Assembly: GCA_022571215.1 (NCBI GenBank)
Contig: JACZYG010000007.1
Coordinates: forward strand, 1-64,000
DNA length: 64,000 nt
Source: Fidelibacterota bacterium
GTDB lineage: Bacteria > Fidelibacterota > SORT01
Reading direction: 5' to 3'
Shown here: positions 1-7,737 of the stretch, one piece after another
Numbering within the stretch: the stretch's first letter is position 1
Layout: the number at the start of each line of letters is the position of its first letter
The notes under the pieces: model-generated
Databases searched by the model: none
The model's input: the letters and a program-made list of their open reading frames with translations, nothing else
Told to the model about the DNA's origin: nothing
Program-made: the position numbers and the translations under genes

Positions 1-113
1 TATCTAATTTATTAGATCTAAAGGTTTCCTGAAGATTACAGGATTGATAGGTCACAGGTGTAAGCCCTGCAAGGGGTTAAGCCGAGTGATACTAATTAGC
101 CGTGAGGCTTGAT
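1..113 (+). rRNA. 23S ribosomal RNA, 3' end (partial)
   Basis: The first ~113 bases match the conserved 3' end of bacterial 23S rRNA, including the terminal block ending in CCGTGAGGCTT that closes domain VI. The 5' part lies outside the window. The exact mature 3' end is estimated from that conserved block. The 5S gene follows after about 80 bases, so this is the tail of an rRNA operon read on the plus strand. The ORF-track entry at 102-320 is a shadow of the rRNA. Confidence 0.93.
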
Positions 114-192
114 TACTTCTTTTTAGTTATATCAAGTAGTTGCGAAAAAACTACCCTTAAAACAAATTACTCTCTTGGTTGTGATTTAAGCG

Positions 193-312
<120 letters not shown>

Positions 313-318
313 TTTATT

Positions 319-350
319 AAAAAAGCCTCACATTAATGTGAGGCTTTTTT
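319..350 (+). terminator. Rho-independent terminator of the rRNA operon
   Basis: A near-perfect inverted repeat, AAAAAAGCCTCAC / GTGAGGCTTTTTT, with a short AT loop, ends in a run of six T. It sits directly after 5S rRNA. The symmetric A and T tracts would allow it to work on both strands. Confidence 0.92.
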
Positions 351-353
351 GTC

Positions 354-382
354 TTGATAAAAGATTGAACATCAACTATATT
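354..382 (+). promoter_or_regulatory. Sigma-70-like promoter candidate for the FecR/cyclase operon
   Basis: TTGATA and TATATT are separated by exactly 17 bases, close to the TTGACA/TATAAT consensus. It lies just after the rRNA terminator and about 160 bases upstream of the first gene at 544, leaving a long leader that contains operator-like repeats. Assignment is by consensus match only. Confidence 0.5.
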
Positions 383-464
383 CTACCGTTGTAGGCAAAA
401 TTCCTATATCTTCGGAATGTGACGGGGAACACACTGTATAAGGAACTTTTTGTACTATGACGAG

Positions 465-518
465 TCTCACTGTTATTGTGAGAATATGTCACTAAATTTT
501 TGCAATTGTGAAAATATG
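465..518 (+). promoter_or_regulatory. Operator-like palindrome and tandem repeat upstream of 544
   Basis: TCTCAC and GTGAGA form an inverted repeat with a 7-base spacer (465-483). Overlapping it, ATTGTGAGAATATG (475-488) is repeated as ATTGTGAAAATATG (505-518), 13 of 14 bases identical and 30 bases apart, about three helical turns. This pattern suits a dimeric regulator binding side by side. The regulator is unknown. Confidence 0.35.
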
Positions 519-543
519 CTTATTTTATTAAAAAGGAGCGCAC

Positions 544-1743
544 ATGAAAATTGATACGATTCTTGGTAAACTGTGGGTAATGGCTGGAATTTTACTGCTA
601 AACATCTCAAGCGTATTCGGGCAGAACACTATCATGGTAACCGAATTGGTATCACCTGACGCTATTGTAATATTCTATGTTGGTGATTTCAATTTCACAA
701 ATGCTTCAGCTAATCCGCTGATATTTAAATACCGACTCTCGGCGCGAACATATCCCGCTAAAATGAAAATTGTATTCGGAATGACAGCAACGGTTCCTTC
801 TCTCAATCTAAACAATGAAGAAATATTTTTTGTAGAGACAGATTCTTTTAAGATCGTGAGACCGGTGATAATTTCCAACAGGGAGATTGATGAGAGCACA
901 AGCACTATAACTGATGTAGCCGGTGAAGATGTAACTTTCAACGTAATTGAGACACGACAGCTTGAAGGCGCTCTCCAGGATAAGCTGGTAAAGTCAGTTA
1001 CTCAATCAGGTAAGCTTCCAGCCGGCAAATATATACTTTTCTTCAAAGTAACTTCAAATTCAGCTGACGTAGATAACAATTTTGAAGACAAGATAATAGA
1101 TATAACCAATCCTACTACTTTGGATCTTGTAGGTCCGGGCGGGTTTCTCTCCGAGGAATTTGAAATATTTACTCTCTTTCCGATATTCCAATGGGAATCA
1201 CAAGGGTGCGAATATGCTATTCGGGTGAGTCAATACGATCCCTTAATTCACAGTTCGGTGGAAGAAGCTCTGAATGACATCTCCAATTTGCCATTCCCCG
1301 ATGATGGGAGCTATTTTGCCGGTGATGATGGTGAGGGATTGGAAAGCACTACTCTGCAATATCCTTTATCAGGAGCCAAACAGTTGGAGTATGGTAAAAC
1401 ATATGTTTGGTCTGTGAAAAAAACCTGTATCACGACAGCCGGAGAAGAAGAGCGAAATAGCGATATTTACGCGTTCAAAATCGCAAATATTACAGGTGGA
1501 GGAGATGATTCCGGTGCAGGCATTACAGGTGGCGTGATAAACGACCCTGTTATAGCCGCTTTACAAACGATATTCGGGGATGTTTTTGAAGCCATCTTTT
1601 TAGGCGATGGGGAATTAGCGGGTTATACCATAGTATCGAACATATTGCTTAACGATGAGACGGCAACCGCCGGGGCTGTAAGCGACCTCGCGGAGAAAAT
1701 GCTCAGCGGTGAGGTGGGACCAGTTCAAATTGAAATTCAATAA
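544..1743 (+). CDS. Secreted protein of unknown function, first gene of the FecR/cyclase operon
   Basis: The 399-aa protein begins with a clear Sec signal peptide (MKIDTILGKLWVMAGILLLNISSVFGQ), with cleavage likely after VFG. The rest is beta-rich. Residues ~215-310 contain IFQWESQGCEYAIRVSQYD and later YVWSVKKTC, a pattern like the Fn3-type domains of FCB-group surface proteins, with a possible disulfide between the two cysteines. A glycine-rich linker (GGGDDSGAGITGG) precedes an acidic C-terminal tail. A purine-rich RBS (AAAAAGGAGCG) precedes the ATG. The fecR-like gene starts 25 bases after its stop. I do not recognise a family; a periplasmic or surface role in the same signalling system is inferred from context. 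Confidence 0.8.
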   Translation: MKIDTILGKLWVMAGILLLNISSVFGQNTIMVTELVSPDAIVIFYVGDFNFTNASANPLIFKYRLSARTYPAKMKIVFGMTATVPSLNLNNEEIFFVETDSFKIVRPVIISNREIDESTSTITDVAGEDVTFNVIETRQLEGALQDKLVKSVTQSGKLPAGKYILFFKVTSNSADVDNNFEDKIIDITNPTTLDLVGPGGFLSEEFEIFTLFPIFQWESQGCEYAIRVSQYDPLIHSSVEEALNDISNLPFPDDGSYFAGDDGEGLESTTLQYPLSGAKQLEYGKTYVWSVKKTCITTAGEEERNSDIYAFKIANITGGGDDSGAGITGGVINDPVIAALQTIFGDVFEAIFLGDGELAGYTIVSNILLNDETATAGAVSDLAEKMLSGEVGPVQIEIQ

Positions 1744-1768
1744 GTTTTGCACCGTTAAGGAGAAGAAT

Positions 1769-2455
1769 ATGAAATTAATTTATACAAAAACTTTATGTTT
1801 TCTGCTGATGAGCCTTTTTATGAACAGTTTTCTTTTTGCGCAGGGGACAAAATCTATAGCAGTAGCCGCCAAGGTTAAAGGAAAAACTGAACATAAAATC
1901 TCCGGCGGCGAATATGCTCCAAATCTTAAACGAGGAAAACAGATCAACGATAAAGATTGGGTTAGGACGAAAGATGACGGTTATTTAGCCCTGATGTTCA
2001 TAGATGATAAGACCCTCCTTAAGATCAGGGAAAATACTGAATTAGAAATTCAAGCGGTAAGGTCAGGAGCAGGGCTTGACAAGAGTATTCATATGTCATT
2101 CGGGAAACTGAAAGCGGAAATTTCGCCCCAACGTAGCGGTGAATTTACAATCACTACGCCTACCTCCGTTGCATCGGTTAAAGGAACTATATTCTGGATC
2201 ATTGCCACACCGGAAGGCGACGAAATTATCTGTATTGAAGGAACGGTAACGGTAACAAATAATGAAAGCGGGGAGACTGTTACAGTGACCGTCGGTCAGA
2301 CTGCAACCTCAAATGCCGATGGAACGATAGACGTACAAGCCACACCCGCAGGTGGTATTCCGGATGATTTGAGTGATGACGACGGAGGCAACCAATTAAT
2401 AATAAAATTGGAAAATCTGGACGGAGACAGTAAAGAAGTCATAATCGATTATTGA
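1769..2455 (+). CDS. FecR-domain periplasmic protein
   Basis: The ORF track opens at 1709 inside the previous gene, but the ATG at 1769 has an AGGAGAAG ribosome site and starts a proper signal peptide (MKLIYTKTLCFLLMSLFMNSFLFAQ), giving 228 aa. The mature part carries a FecR domain: a lysine/glycine-rich start, then ALMFIDDKTLLKIRENTELEIQ, FGKLKAEISPQ and TPTSVASVKGTIFWI, which are the usual FecR beta-strand repeats. The C-terminus is acidic. This is the soluble, periplasmic form of FecR without an N-terminal anti-sigma segment. In many bacteria such FecR proteins are encoded next to CHASE2 cyclases, as here. Its ligand is unknown. Confidence 0.85.
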   Translation: MKLIYTKTLCFLLMSLFMNSFLFAQGTKSIAVAAKVKGKTEHKISGGEYAPNLKRGKQINDKDWVRTKDDGYLALMFIDDKTLLKIRENTELEIQAVRSGAGLDKSIHMSFGKLKAEISPQRSGEFTITTPTSVASVKGTIFWIIATPEGDEIICIEGTVTVTNNESGETVTVTVGQTATSNADGTIDVQATPAGGIPDDLSDDDGGNQLIIKLENLDGDSKEVIIDY

Positions 2456-2479
2456 GTATAGATATTATTAATAATTTAT

Positions 2480-2527
2480 AAGTTTATCCGGGAACCTTTA
2501 CCTTTAAAAGAGTTTCCGGATAAACTT
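2480..2527 (+). other. Long stem-loop between fecR-like gene and barrel gene
   Basis: AAGTTTATCCGGGAAC (2480-2495) pairs with GTTTCCGGATAAACTT (2512-2527): 16 pairs with one G-U, around a 16-base loop. No T run follows, so it is not a classical terminator. It ends 20 bases before the next start codon and could act as an mRNA processing or stability element, or as an attenuator. Confidence 0.6.
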
Positions 2528-2546
2528 GTTAGTGTAGGGAGACACT

Positions 2547-5165
2547 ATGCCACAATTTTCATTACGTCAGCTGAGTACCGCATTTTTTATTCTGATCGTA
2601 CCATCTCTCTTATATGCTCAAGGAAGAATTTTACATTCTCCCCCTCCGGGAGTTGAAATAGGAAAAGATGTTGAGATCATTGCTTCTGTTGAAAATTCGT
2701 CCACACCGGTATCGGAGCTGAATGTCCTTTACAGGCAGAGGGGTTTTCAATCCTACAAAGAATTCAGTATGTTTGAATCATCAGGATTCTGGTCTGTTAC
2801 GATTCCGGGCAGCGAAGTAACTGATGCGGGATTAGAATATCTTATCGTAGCAGATTTACAGGGTGGAGGACAATTAGCCTATCCCGAAAACAACCCGTAC
2901 GATCAACCTGTATTCATTGCTACGCTGATAGTAAAAACCGCGGAACTTACGGAAGCAGCGATCAAACAGGGTGCGGTTTCGGGAAGCAATATGATAATAT
3001 TGAGTCCTGAGCCTAATTCGAGAACGAGGGTGGAGGAGGTCCTTATAGCCGTTTCCTTATTCTACAACGATGAAATTGATCTTTCCTCAATATCAATTTT
3101 TCTTAATGGCATAAACGTAACGGCGGGCAGCGATATTTCGGAAGAGTTGATAACGTATGTGCCTGAGAAAATCGAACCGGGGATAAAAACGGTAATTATC
3201 GAAGCATCCGATACCTCAGGGGAGCCGCTTATACCGCTCCAATGGGATTTCAGAGTTGTGAGTAACAAAAAAAGAACGGAAAGCAGATTCAAGATCAGCG
3301 GTAGGGCGTTTGTTGATTCCCGGAGCGACAAGATTCAGGGACAAACAGATGACGTTTCCATATCCCGCGTCTCGTTCAGAGGAAGTTACGATTTCGTAAG
3401 TTATAAAGGATTGGCATATGTGACCTCCAAGGAGAACGAATTTTTACAGCCTAAAAATCGATTTATGTTTGGATTAAAGACCAAATATTTAACGCTCAAT
3501 TTCGGCGATCTTAATCCAAATGTTACACCACTAACTATCTACGGTAAGCGGATTAGGGGCATCGAAGGCAATCTCGAACTTGGGTACTTTAATTTACATA
3601 CCGTGTACGGTGAACTTGAGAGGGAAATTCCTGCTGATATAAGCCTCATCACGGAGTTATTGGTAGTAGATATTAATGGAGATGGAGAGTTTTCGAAAGC
3701 TGATGGAGATAGTTTCGTTGATTTAAACAGCAATGGGAAACGAGATAAAATTGGAGACGTGCTTCGGGGTGGAACATTCGGACGAACTTTGCTGGCTATC
3801 AGACCAAGTTTCGGTTCGAGGAGAAGCTTTCAGTGGGGACTGACATTCGCTCAAGCGCGAGACGATTCACTGATAAAGATTAACTTACCGGACAGAATTA
3901 ATCCTCAGGGAGTGAGCTTGTTAAGCGGGCGTCCCTCGAGATTCGATTATATCACCCCTGACAATGAAACAGTGTTTGTGGATTTAGGTCGTTCCCCGAA
4001 AGATAACCTACTACTCGGAACCGATCTGTTCCTTGGCTTTGATAACAACCGCTTCATATTAGAAGGTGAGGGAGCCTTTAGCCTTTTAGCCAGAGACATC
4101 ACGGGAGGTCCGTTTACAAAGCTTGGATTAGATACTTTGACAGATGATGTTGTTGATGGAAAAATTGGTGATGCAAACATACCATTTGATCCGGCGGACC
4201 TTGAAGGCATATTTATCTTGAATCAAAGCATAATTCCGCTTGATCCGAGGGGATTGACCTCTGTGTCGTATAACACCGGATTAAAATTGAATTATTTTAA
4301 GCATTTCGTTCGCGCTAATTATCGTTTTGTAGGGAGTGAATATAACTCGCTGGCAAATCCGTTTATCAGAAAAGATATTAAAGGATTTAACGTCTCTGAC
4401 AGGATAAGAATGTTAAACAATAAGTTTATCGTCAGTATAAGATTTGAAAGATTGGAGAATAATCTCGCTGGGGAAAAGGAAACTACTACCACGACCACCT
4501 CATTTGACGGCGGGATATCCCTATACCCCGGTCGCGATATGCCCCGGATAAGCCTTAACGTTCGTAACTACCTACGCGATAATGGAGTCGATACGACAAG
4601 AATAGACACTTCAATCGGGTTGATAGATAGGAGAGAAGAGAATGCTACTGTTACTTCAACATTTTCTATCGGTTATGATGTTGAAGCTCTTGGATACAAG
4701 CACAAGGTAAATCTGAATGTTTCAAATTCAGAAAGAACGGATGAATTTCGTATGGATCGTGATTCATCTTTTACATCGTCCGAATTTAGTTCTACGCAGC
4801 TCGCATTGGTAGTGAACACCGAATATGATTTTCCACTTAAAACGCAGGTGCAATTTTTAACCAATAAAAATGAAACAGTCGGTTTAAGTAAATTTACATA
4901 TACTGTCTTTGGCGTAGGTGGCGAATATTTGATGCTTAATAAGAAGTTAAGGCTTAACGGTAACCTGAAATTTTCTACGACTTCAGGTACAGTGGAATTC
5001 AATGAAAGTAGACTCAGCGGAGGAGCTCGATACAGTATTACCGTGAAACAATCAATTCTTGCGAGCGCAGAGTTCGCAAAACGCGTTCAATCCGCCGGGG
5101 AAGGTAAACCAGACGAGACTTTCAATGATTTTATCATTAGGGCAAGATACGCGATTTCGTTTTAG
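2547..5165 (+). CDS. Large outer-membrane beta-barrel-like protein of the FecR/cyclase operon
   Basis: This 872-aa protein starts with a signal peptide (MPQFSLRQLSTAFFILIVPSLLYAQ). Residues ~25-130 and ~150-235 look like two Ig-like domains; the second contains SISIFLNGINVTAG and GIKTVIIEASD. From ~245 onward the sequence is a run of amphipathic beta-strand pairs (for example FKISGRAFVDSRSD, YKGLAYVTSKENEF, NFGDLNPNVTPLTIYGKRIRGIEG) that continues to a C-terminal phenylalanine (ARYAISF), the usual last residue of an outer-membrane barrel. No plug or TonB box is seen. An insert near residues 375-400 (DINGDGEFSKADGD) resembles a calcium-binding dockerin-type loop. A role as surface receptor or anchoring partner for the FecR protein is inferred from gene order only. 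Confidence 0.75.
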   Translation: MPQFSLRQLSTAFFILIVPSLLYAQGRILHSPPPGVEIGKDVEIIASVENSSTPVSELNVLYRQRGFQSYKEFSMFESSGFWSVTIPGSEVTDAGLEYLIVADLQGGGQLAYPENNPYDQPVFIATLIVKTAELTEAAIKQGAVSGSNMIILSPEPNSRTRVEEVLIAVSLFYNDEIDLSSISIFLNGINVTAGSDISEELITYVPEKIEPGIKTVIIEASDTSGEPLIPLQWDFRVVSNKKRTESRFKISGRAFVDSRSDKIQGQTDDVSISRVSFRGSYDFVSYKGLAYVTSKENEFLQPKNRFMFGLKTKYLTLNFGDLNPNVTPLTIYGKRIRGIEGNLELGYFNLHTVYGELEREIPADISLITELLVVDINGDGEFSKADGDSFVDLNSNGKRDKIGDVLRGGTFGRTLLAIRPSFGSRRSFQWGLTFAQARDDSLIKINLPDRINPQGVSLLSGRPSRFDYITPDNETVFVDLGRSPKDNLLLGTDLFLGFDNNRFILEGEGAFSLLARDITGGPFTKLGLDTLTDDVVDGKIGDANIPFDPADLEGIFILNQSIIPLDPRGLTSVSYNTGLKLNYFKHFVRANYRFVGSEYNSLANPFIRKDIKGFNVSDRIRMLNNKFIVSIRFERLENNLAGEKETTTTTTSFDGGISLYPGRDMPRISLNVRNYLRDNGVDTTRIDTSIGLIDRREENATVTSTFSIGYDVEALGYKHKVNLNVSNSERTDEFRMDRDSSFTSSEFSSTQLALVVNTEYDFPLKTQVQFLTNKNETVGLSKFTYTVFGVGGEYLMLNKKLRLNGNLKFSTTSGTVEFNESRLSGGARYSITVKQSILASAEFAKRVQSAGEGKPDETFNDFIIRARYAISF

Positions 5166-5251
5166 TTGAAATTTACCGATAAACATCATTAGAGTTTCTC
5201 TTCACTGAAGTCGAGAATGTTTCCTTGAATTATGAGTAATTTAGAACGACC

Positions 5252-7588
5252 ATGAAATTTACTCTACAAAATTTTGAACTAAAGAAAGTCCTTATAGGTC
5301 TCATTATTACGGTAGTGGGACTTTTTATCGTTTTGGCATTACGTCTTAGCGGGATACTCGAACCTGCGGAATTGAGTGTTGTGGATTTCAGGTTCCTTAC
5401 CAGAGGACCGTTAAGCGGAATAATGGCTGTGGAGCCGATCCCAAAAGATAGTCTGGATGTTGTTTTAGTTTCTCTCGACGATGAATCCTGGAGATTGATA
5501 CCGTACAGCTGGCCTTATCCGAGAGATGTTTGGGCAAGGGTTGTAAGGAATCTCACGAGAGCAGGCGCAGCGGTTATAGTTTTTGATATCGAGTTTGATT
5601 CGGAAGATAGAAGATCAGCTATTGGAGATTCTATTTTCGGGGAGTCAATAAGATACGCAAAAAGTCAAGGAGTGGATGTTGTTTTAGCTGTGAAATACAT
5701 TCAAGAAAAAACAAGAATCCCGCCAGATTATATTAATTATCCAATTCAGGTTCTGCGAGATGCAGGCGCTGAGACGGGTCTGATAGGGGAGATAAAAGAT
5801 CGTGATGGAGTCACAAGAAGAGCATTAATCTTTTCAATGGTTACCAATGATTCAGCTCTGCACTTATCATTACCTTTAAAAGCAATAAAATACTATTTAG
5901 ATATTTCCGACGATGAGAAATTGTTACCTTTTGGACAAGGATTCGATTATGGGGGTCTTTATATACCCAGCTATCAAAGATCAAATACGTTTATCGTCAA
6001 CTTTTACGGGCCTCCTTCTAATGCCGGTCCAGATCCACCTTTAGGACCCTGGAGGACATTTAATCGATATCCCGTTTCAGGAGTATTGGATGATGAGGAA
6101 TTCGATCTCAAAGACCCGTTGGAAGACATCGATTGGATGGAATTATTTTTCGAGGATGGATTCATGGCATCTATCGGAATGGTGCAGGAGAGTCCGTTCA
6201 AAGACAAGATAGTAATTATTGGCGTAGCGGTTGAGACTCAACTCGATCTAAAAGAGACACCTTTCTATAACTATCTCGGAGTACCTCAACTAATGCCCGG
6301 AATGGAGACACACGCTCATGCCATCCAGACGATTCTCGATCAGAATAATATAGAGGAACTCGGTTTCACCTTTGAACTGATCTGGCTTGTATTACTGAGT
6401 CTCATCTCTTTCGGATTTTTGATGTGGTTAGGTCCGGTATTCGGGGGAGTAGTGCTGTTTTTGATAGGTGTTGCTTATGCCGACATAAGTATTGGCATGT
6501 TTTTCGGAGATAGTCTATGGATATTCAAGAAATTGATTGACCTGTTATTAACTGACAATTTTCTTGACATTCTGAATAATCCGCAGCTGATAGGAATACC
6601 CGCTTTCGGTACTTCCGTATTGGTACCCGTAGTAACGCCTCTGCTCGGTCTTCTGATCACATATGGTGGAAATATTCTTTACCAATTCGTGATTGAGCGA
6701 CGGGAAAAGAAAAAGATCAATAACATGTTTTCGACCTATGTCAGTCCGAAAGTTTTAGAGCATCTGCAGGATAACCCCGACGCATTCGGTCTTTCAGGTA
6801 CGAAGATGTCGGCAACAGTGTTTTTCTCCGACGTGGCGAATTTTACTTCTATAAGCGAAAATCTGTCTGCCGAGAATCTTGCGGTGGTCTTAAACAGATA
6901 TCTTTCTCCCATGACGGAAATTCTTATGTCATATGACGGGTATGTGGACAAATATGAGGGTGATGCGATAATGTGCGATTTTGGAGTACCGATGCCGGAT
7001 CCCGACCACGCGTGGAAAGCTTGTTATTCCGCGATTGATCAGCAGAAAAGACTTGAAATATTGAGAGAGGAGATCAAAGAGGAGTTTGACGTTGAAATAT
7101 TTGTACGTATGGGAATAAACTCCGGTGACGTCAGTGCGGGAAACATGGGGTCGGCGCAACGATTTCAGTATACGGTTATGGGAGATGCGGTCAACCAAGC
7201 CTCGCGATTTGAAGGAGCAAATAAACAATATAACTCTAAGATTATGATCGGCGAAGCTACCTATCAGATGGCGAAAGAAAAATTAGAGGTTAGACCTTTA
7301 GATAAATTGGTAGTAAAAGGAAAAGCTATCCCGATAGATGTATACGAATTACTTGCGAAAAAAGGGGAACTATCGCCTGAAATGAGTAAGATGCGAAAGT
7401 TTTTTGAAGAAGGAATAAATCATTATTGGGAGAGAAAATGGGATTTGGCTTTAAGTAAATTTCAGAACGCCACCGAGATTATTTCCGGAGATGGACCCTC
7501 TCTTACCTATATTAAAAGATGCGAACTCTTCAAACAGACACCGCCTCCGGATGATTGGCAAGGCGAGTTTGTCATGACAACAAAATAA
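5252..7588 (+). CDS. CHASE2-domain class III adenylate/guanylate cyclase
   Basis: The 778-aa membrane protein has an N-terminal TM helix (~12-32), an extracytoplasmic CHASE2 sensor (~45-365), further TM helices around 370-475, and a cytoplasmic class III cyclase domain (~515-690). Catalytic features are intact: metal-binding D527 in FFSDVANFT and D571 in YEGDAIM, and the transition-state pair in VNQASR (N648, R652). The lysine in DKYEGD favours ATP as substrate, so cAMP is the likely product, though cGMP cannot be excluded. A ~90-residue helical tail follows the cyclase domain. It is the last gene of the FecR operon, 86 bases after the barrel gene. FecR plus CHASE2 cyclase is a recurring pair in bacteria, suggesting that periplasmic FecR informs the CHASE2 domain. 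Confidence 0.9.
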   Translation: MKFTLQNFELKKVLIGLIITVVGLFIVLALRLSGILEPAELSVVDFRFLTRGPLSGIMAVEPIPKDSLDVVLVSLDDESWRLIPYSWPYPRDVWARVVRNLTRAGAAVIVFDIEFDSEDRRSAIGDSIFGESIRYAKSQGVDVVLAVKYIQEKTRIPPDYINYPIQVLRDAGAETGLIGEIKDRDGVTRRALIFSMVTNDSALHLSLPLKAIKYYLDISDDEKLLPFGQGFDYGGLYIPSYQRSNTFIVNFYGPPSNAGPDPPLGPWRTFNRYPVSGVLDDEEFDLKDPLEDIDWMELFFEDGFMASIGMVQESPFKDKIVIIGVAVETQLDLKETPFYNYLGVPQLMPGMETHAHAIQTILDQNNIEELGFTFELIWLVLLSLISFGFLMWLGPVFGGVVLFLIGVAYADISIGMFFGDSLWIFKKLIDLLLTDNFLDILNNPQLIGIPAFGTSVLVPVVTPLLGLLITYGGNILYQFVIERREKKKINNMFSTYVSPKVLEHLQDNPDAFGLSGTKMSATVFFSDVANFTSISENLSAENLAVVLNRYLSPMTEILMSYDGYVDKYEGDAIMCDFGVPMPDPDHAWKACYSAIDQQKRLEILREEIKEEFDVEIFVRMGINSGDVSAGNMGSAQRFQYTVMGDAVNQASRFEGANKQYNSKIMIGEATYQMAKEKLEVRPLDKLVVKGKAIPIDVYELLAKKGELSPEMSKMRKFFEEGINHYWERKWDLALSKFQNATEIISGDGPSLTYIKRCELFKQTPPPDDWQGEFVMTTK

Positions 7589-7647
7589 TTTATCACAAAA
7601 GAAATCCTGCCTATAGAGAATAAAGCTACCGTATGATCAGATAATCA

Positions 7648-7708
7648 AATCAGCAGACTCGAATTTTGTTGACTGCTGATTCTAAGCTGTTTACTTTTAA
7701 AAGCTTAG
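7648..7708 (+). other. Two consecutive hairpins and possible promoter before porX
   Basis: AATCAGCAG (7648-7656) pairs perfectly with CTGCTGATT (7673-7681), and CTAAGCT (7682-7688) pairs with AGCTTAG (7702-7708). Neither is followed by a T run. TTGACT (7669-7674) and TACTTT (7692-7697), 17 bases apart, could be a promoter overlapping the hairpins. The region separates the cyclase operon from porX and could hold a weak terminator, a promoter or both. Confidence 0.4.
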
Positions 7709-7737
7709 CAAAAGTTTAAAAGGAGTAGAATCTGAAT

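Noticed and set aside
465-492. Canonical CRP site in front of the cyclase operon
   Set aside because: The GTGA and TCAC halves are spaced by 7 rather than 6 bases and lack the outer T/A pair on one side, so only an operator-like repeat is claimed.
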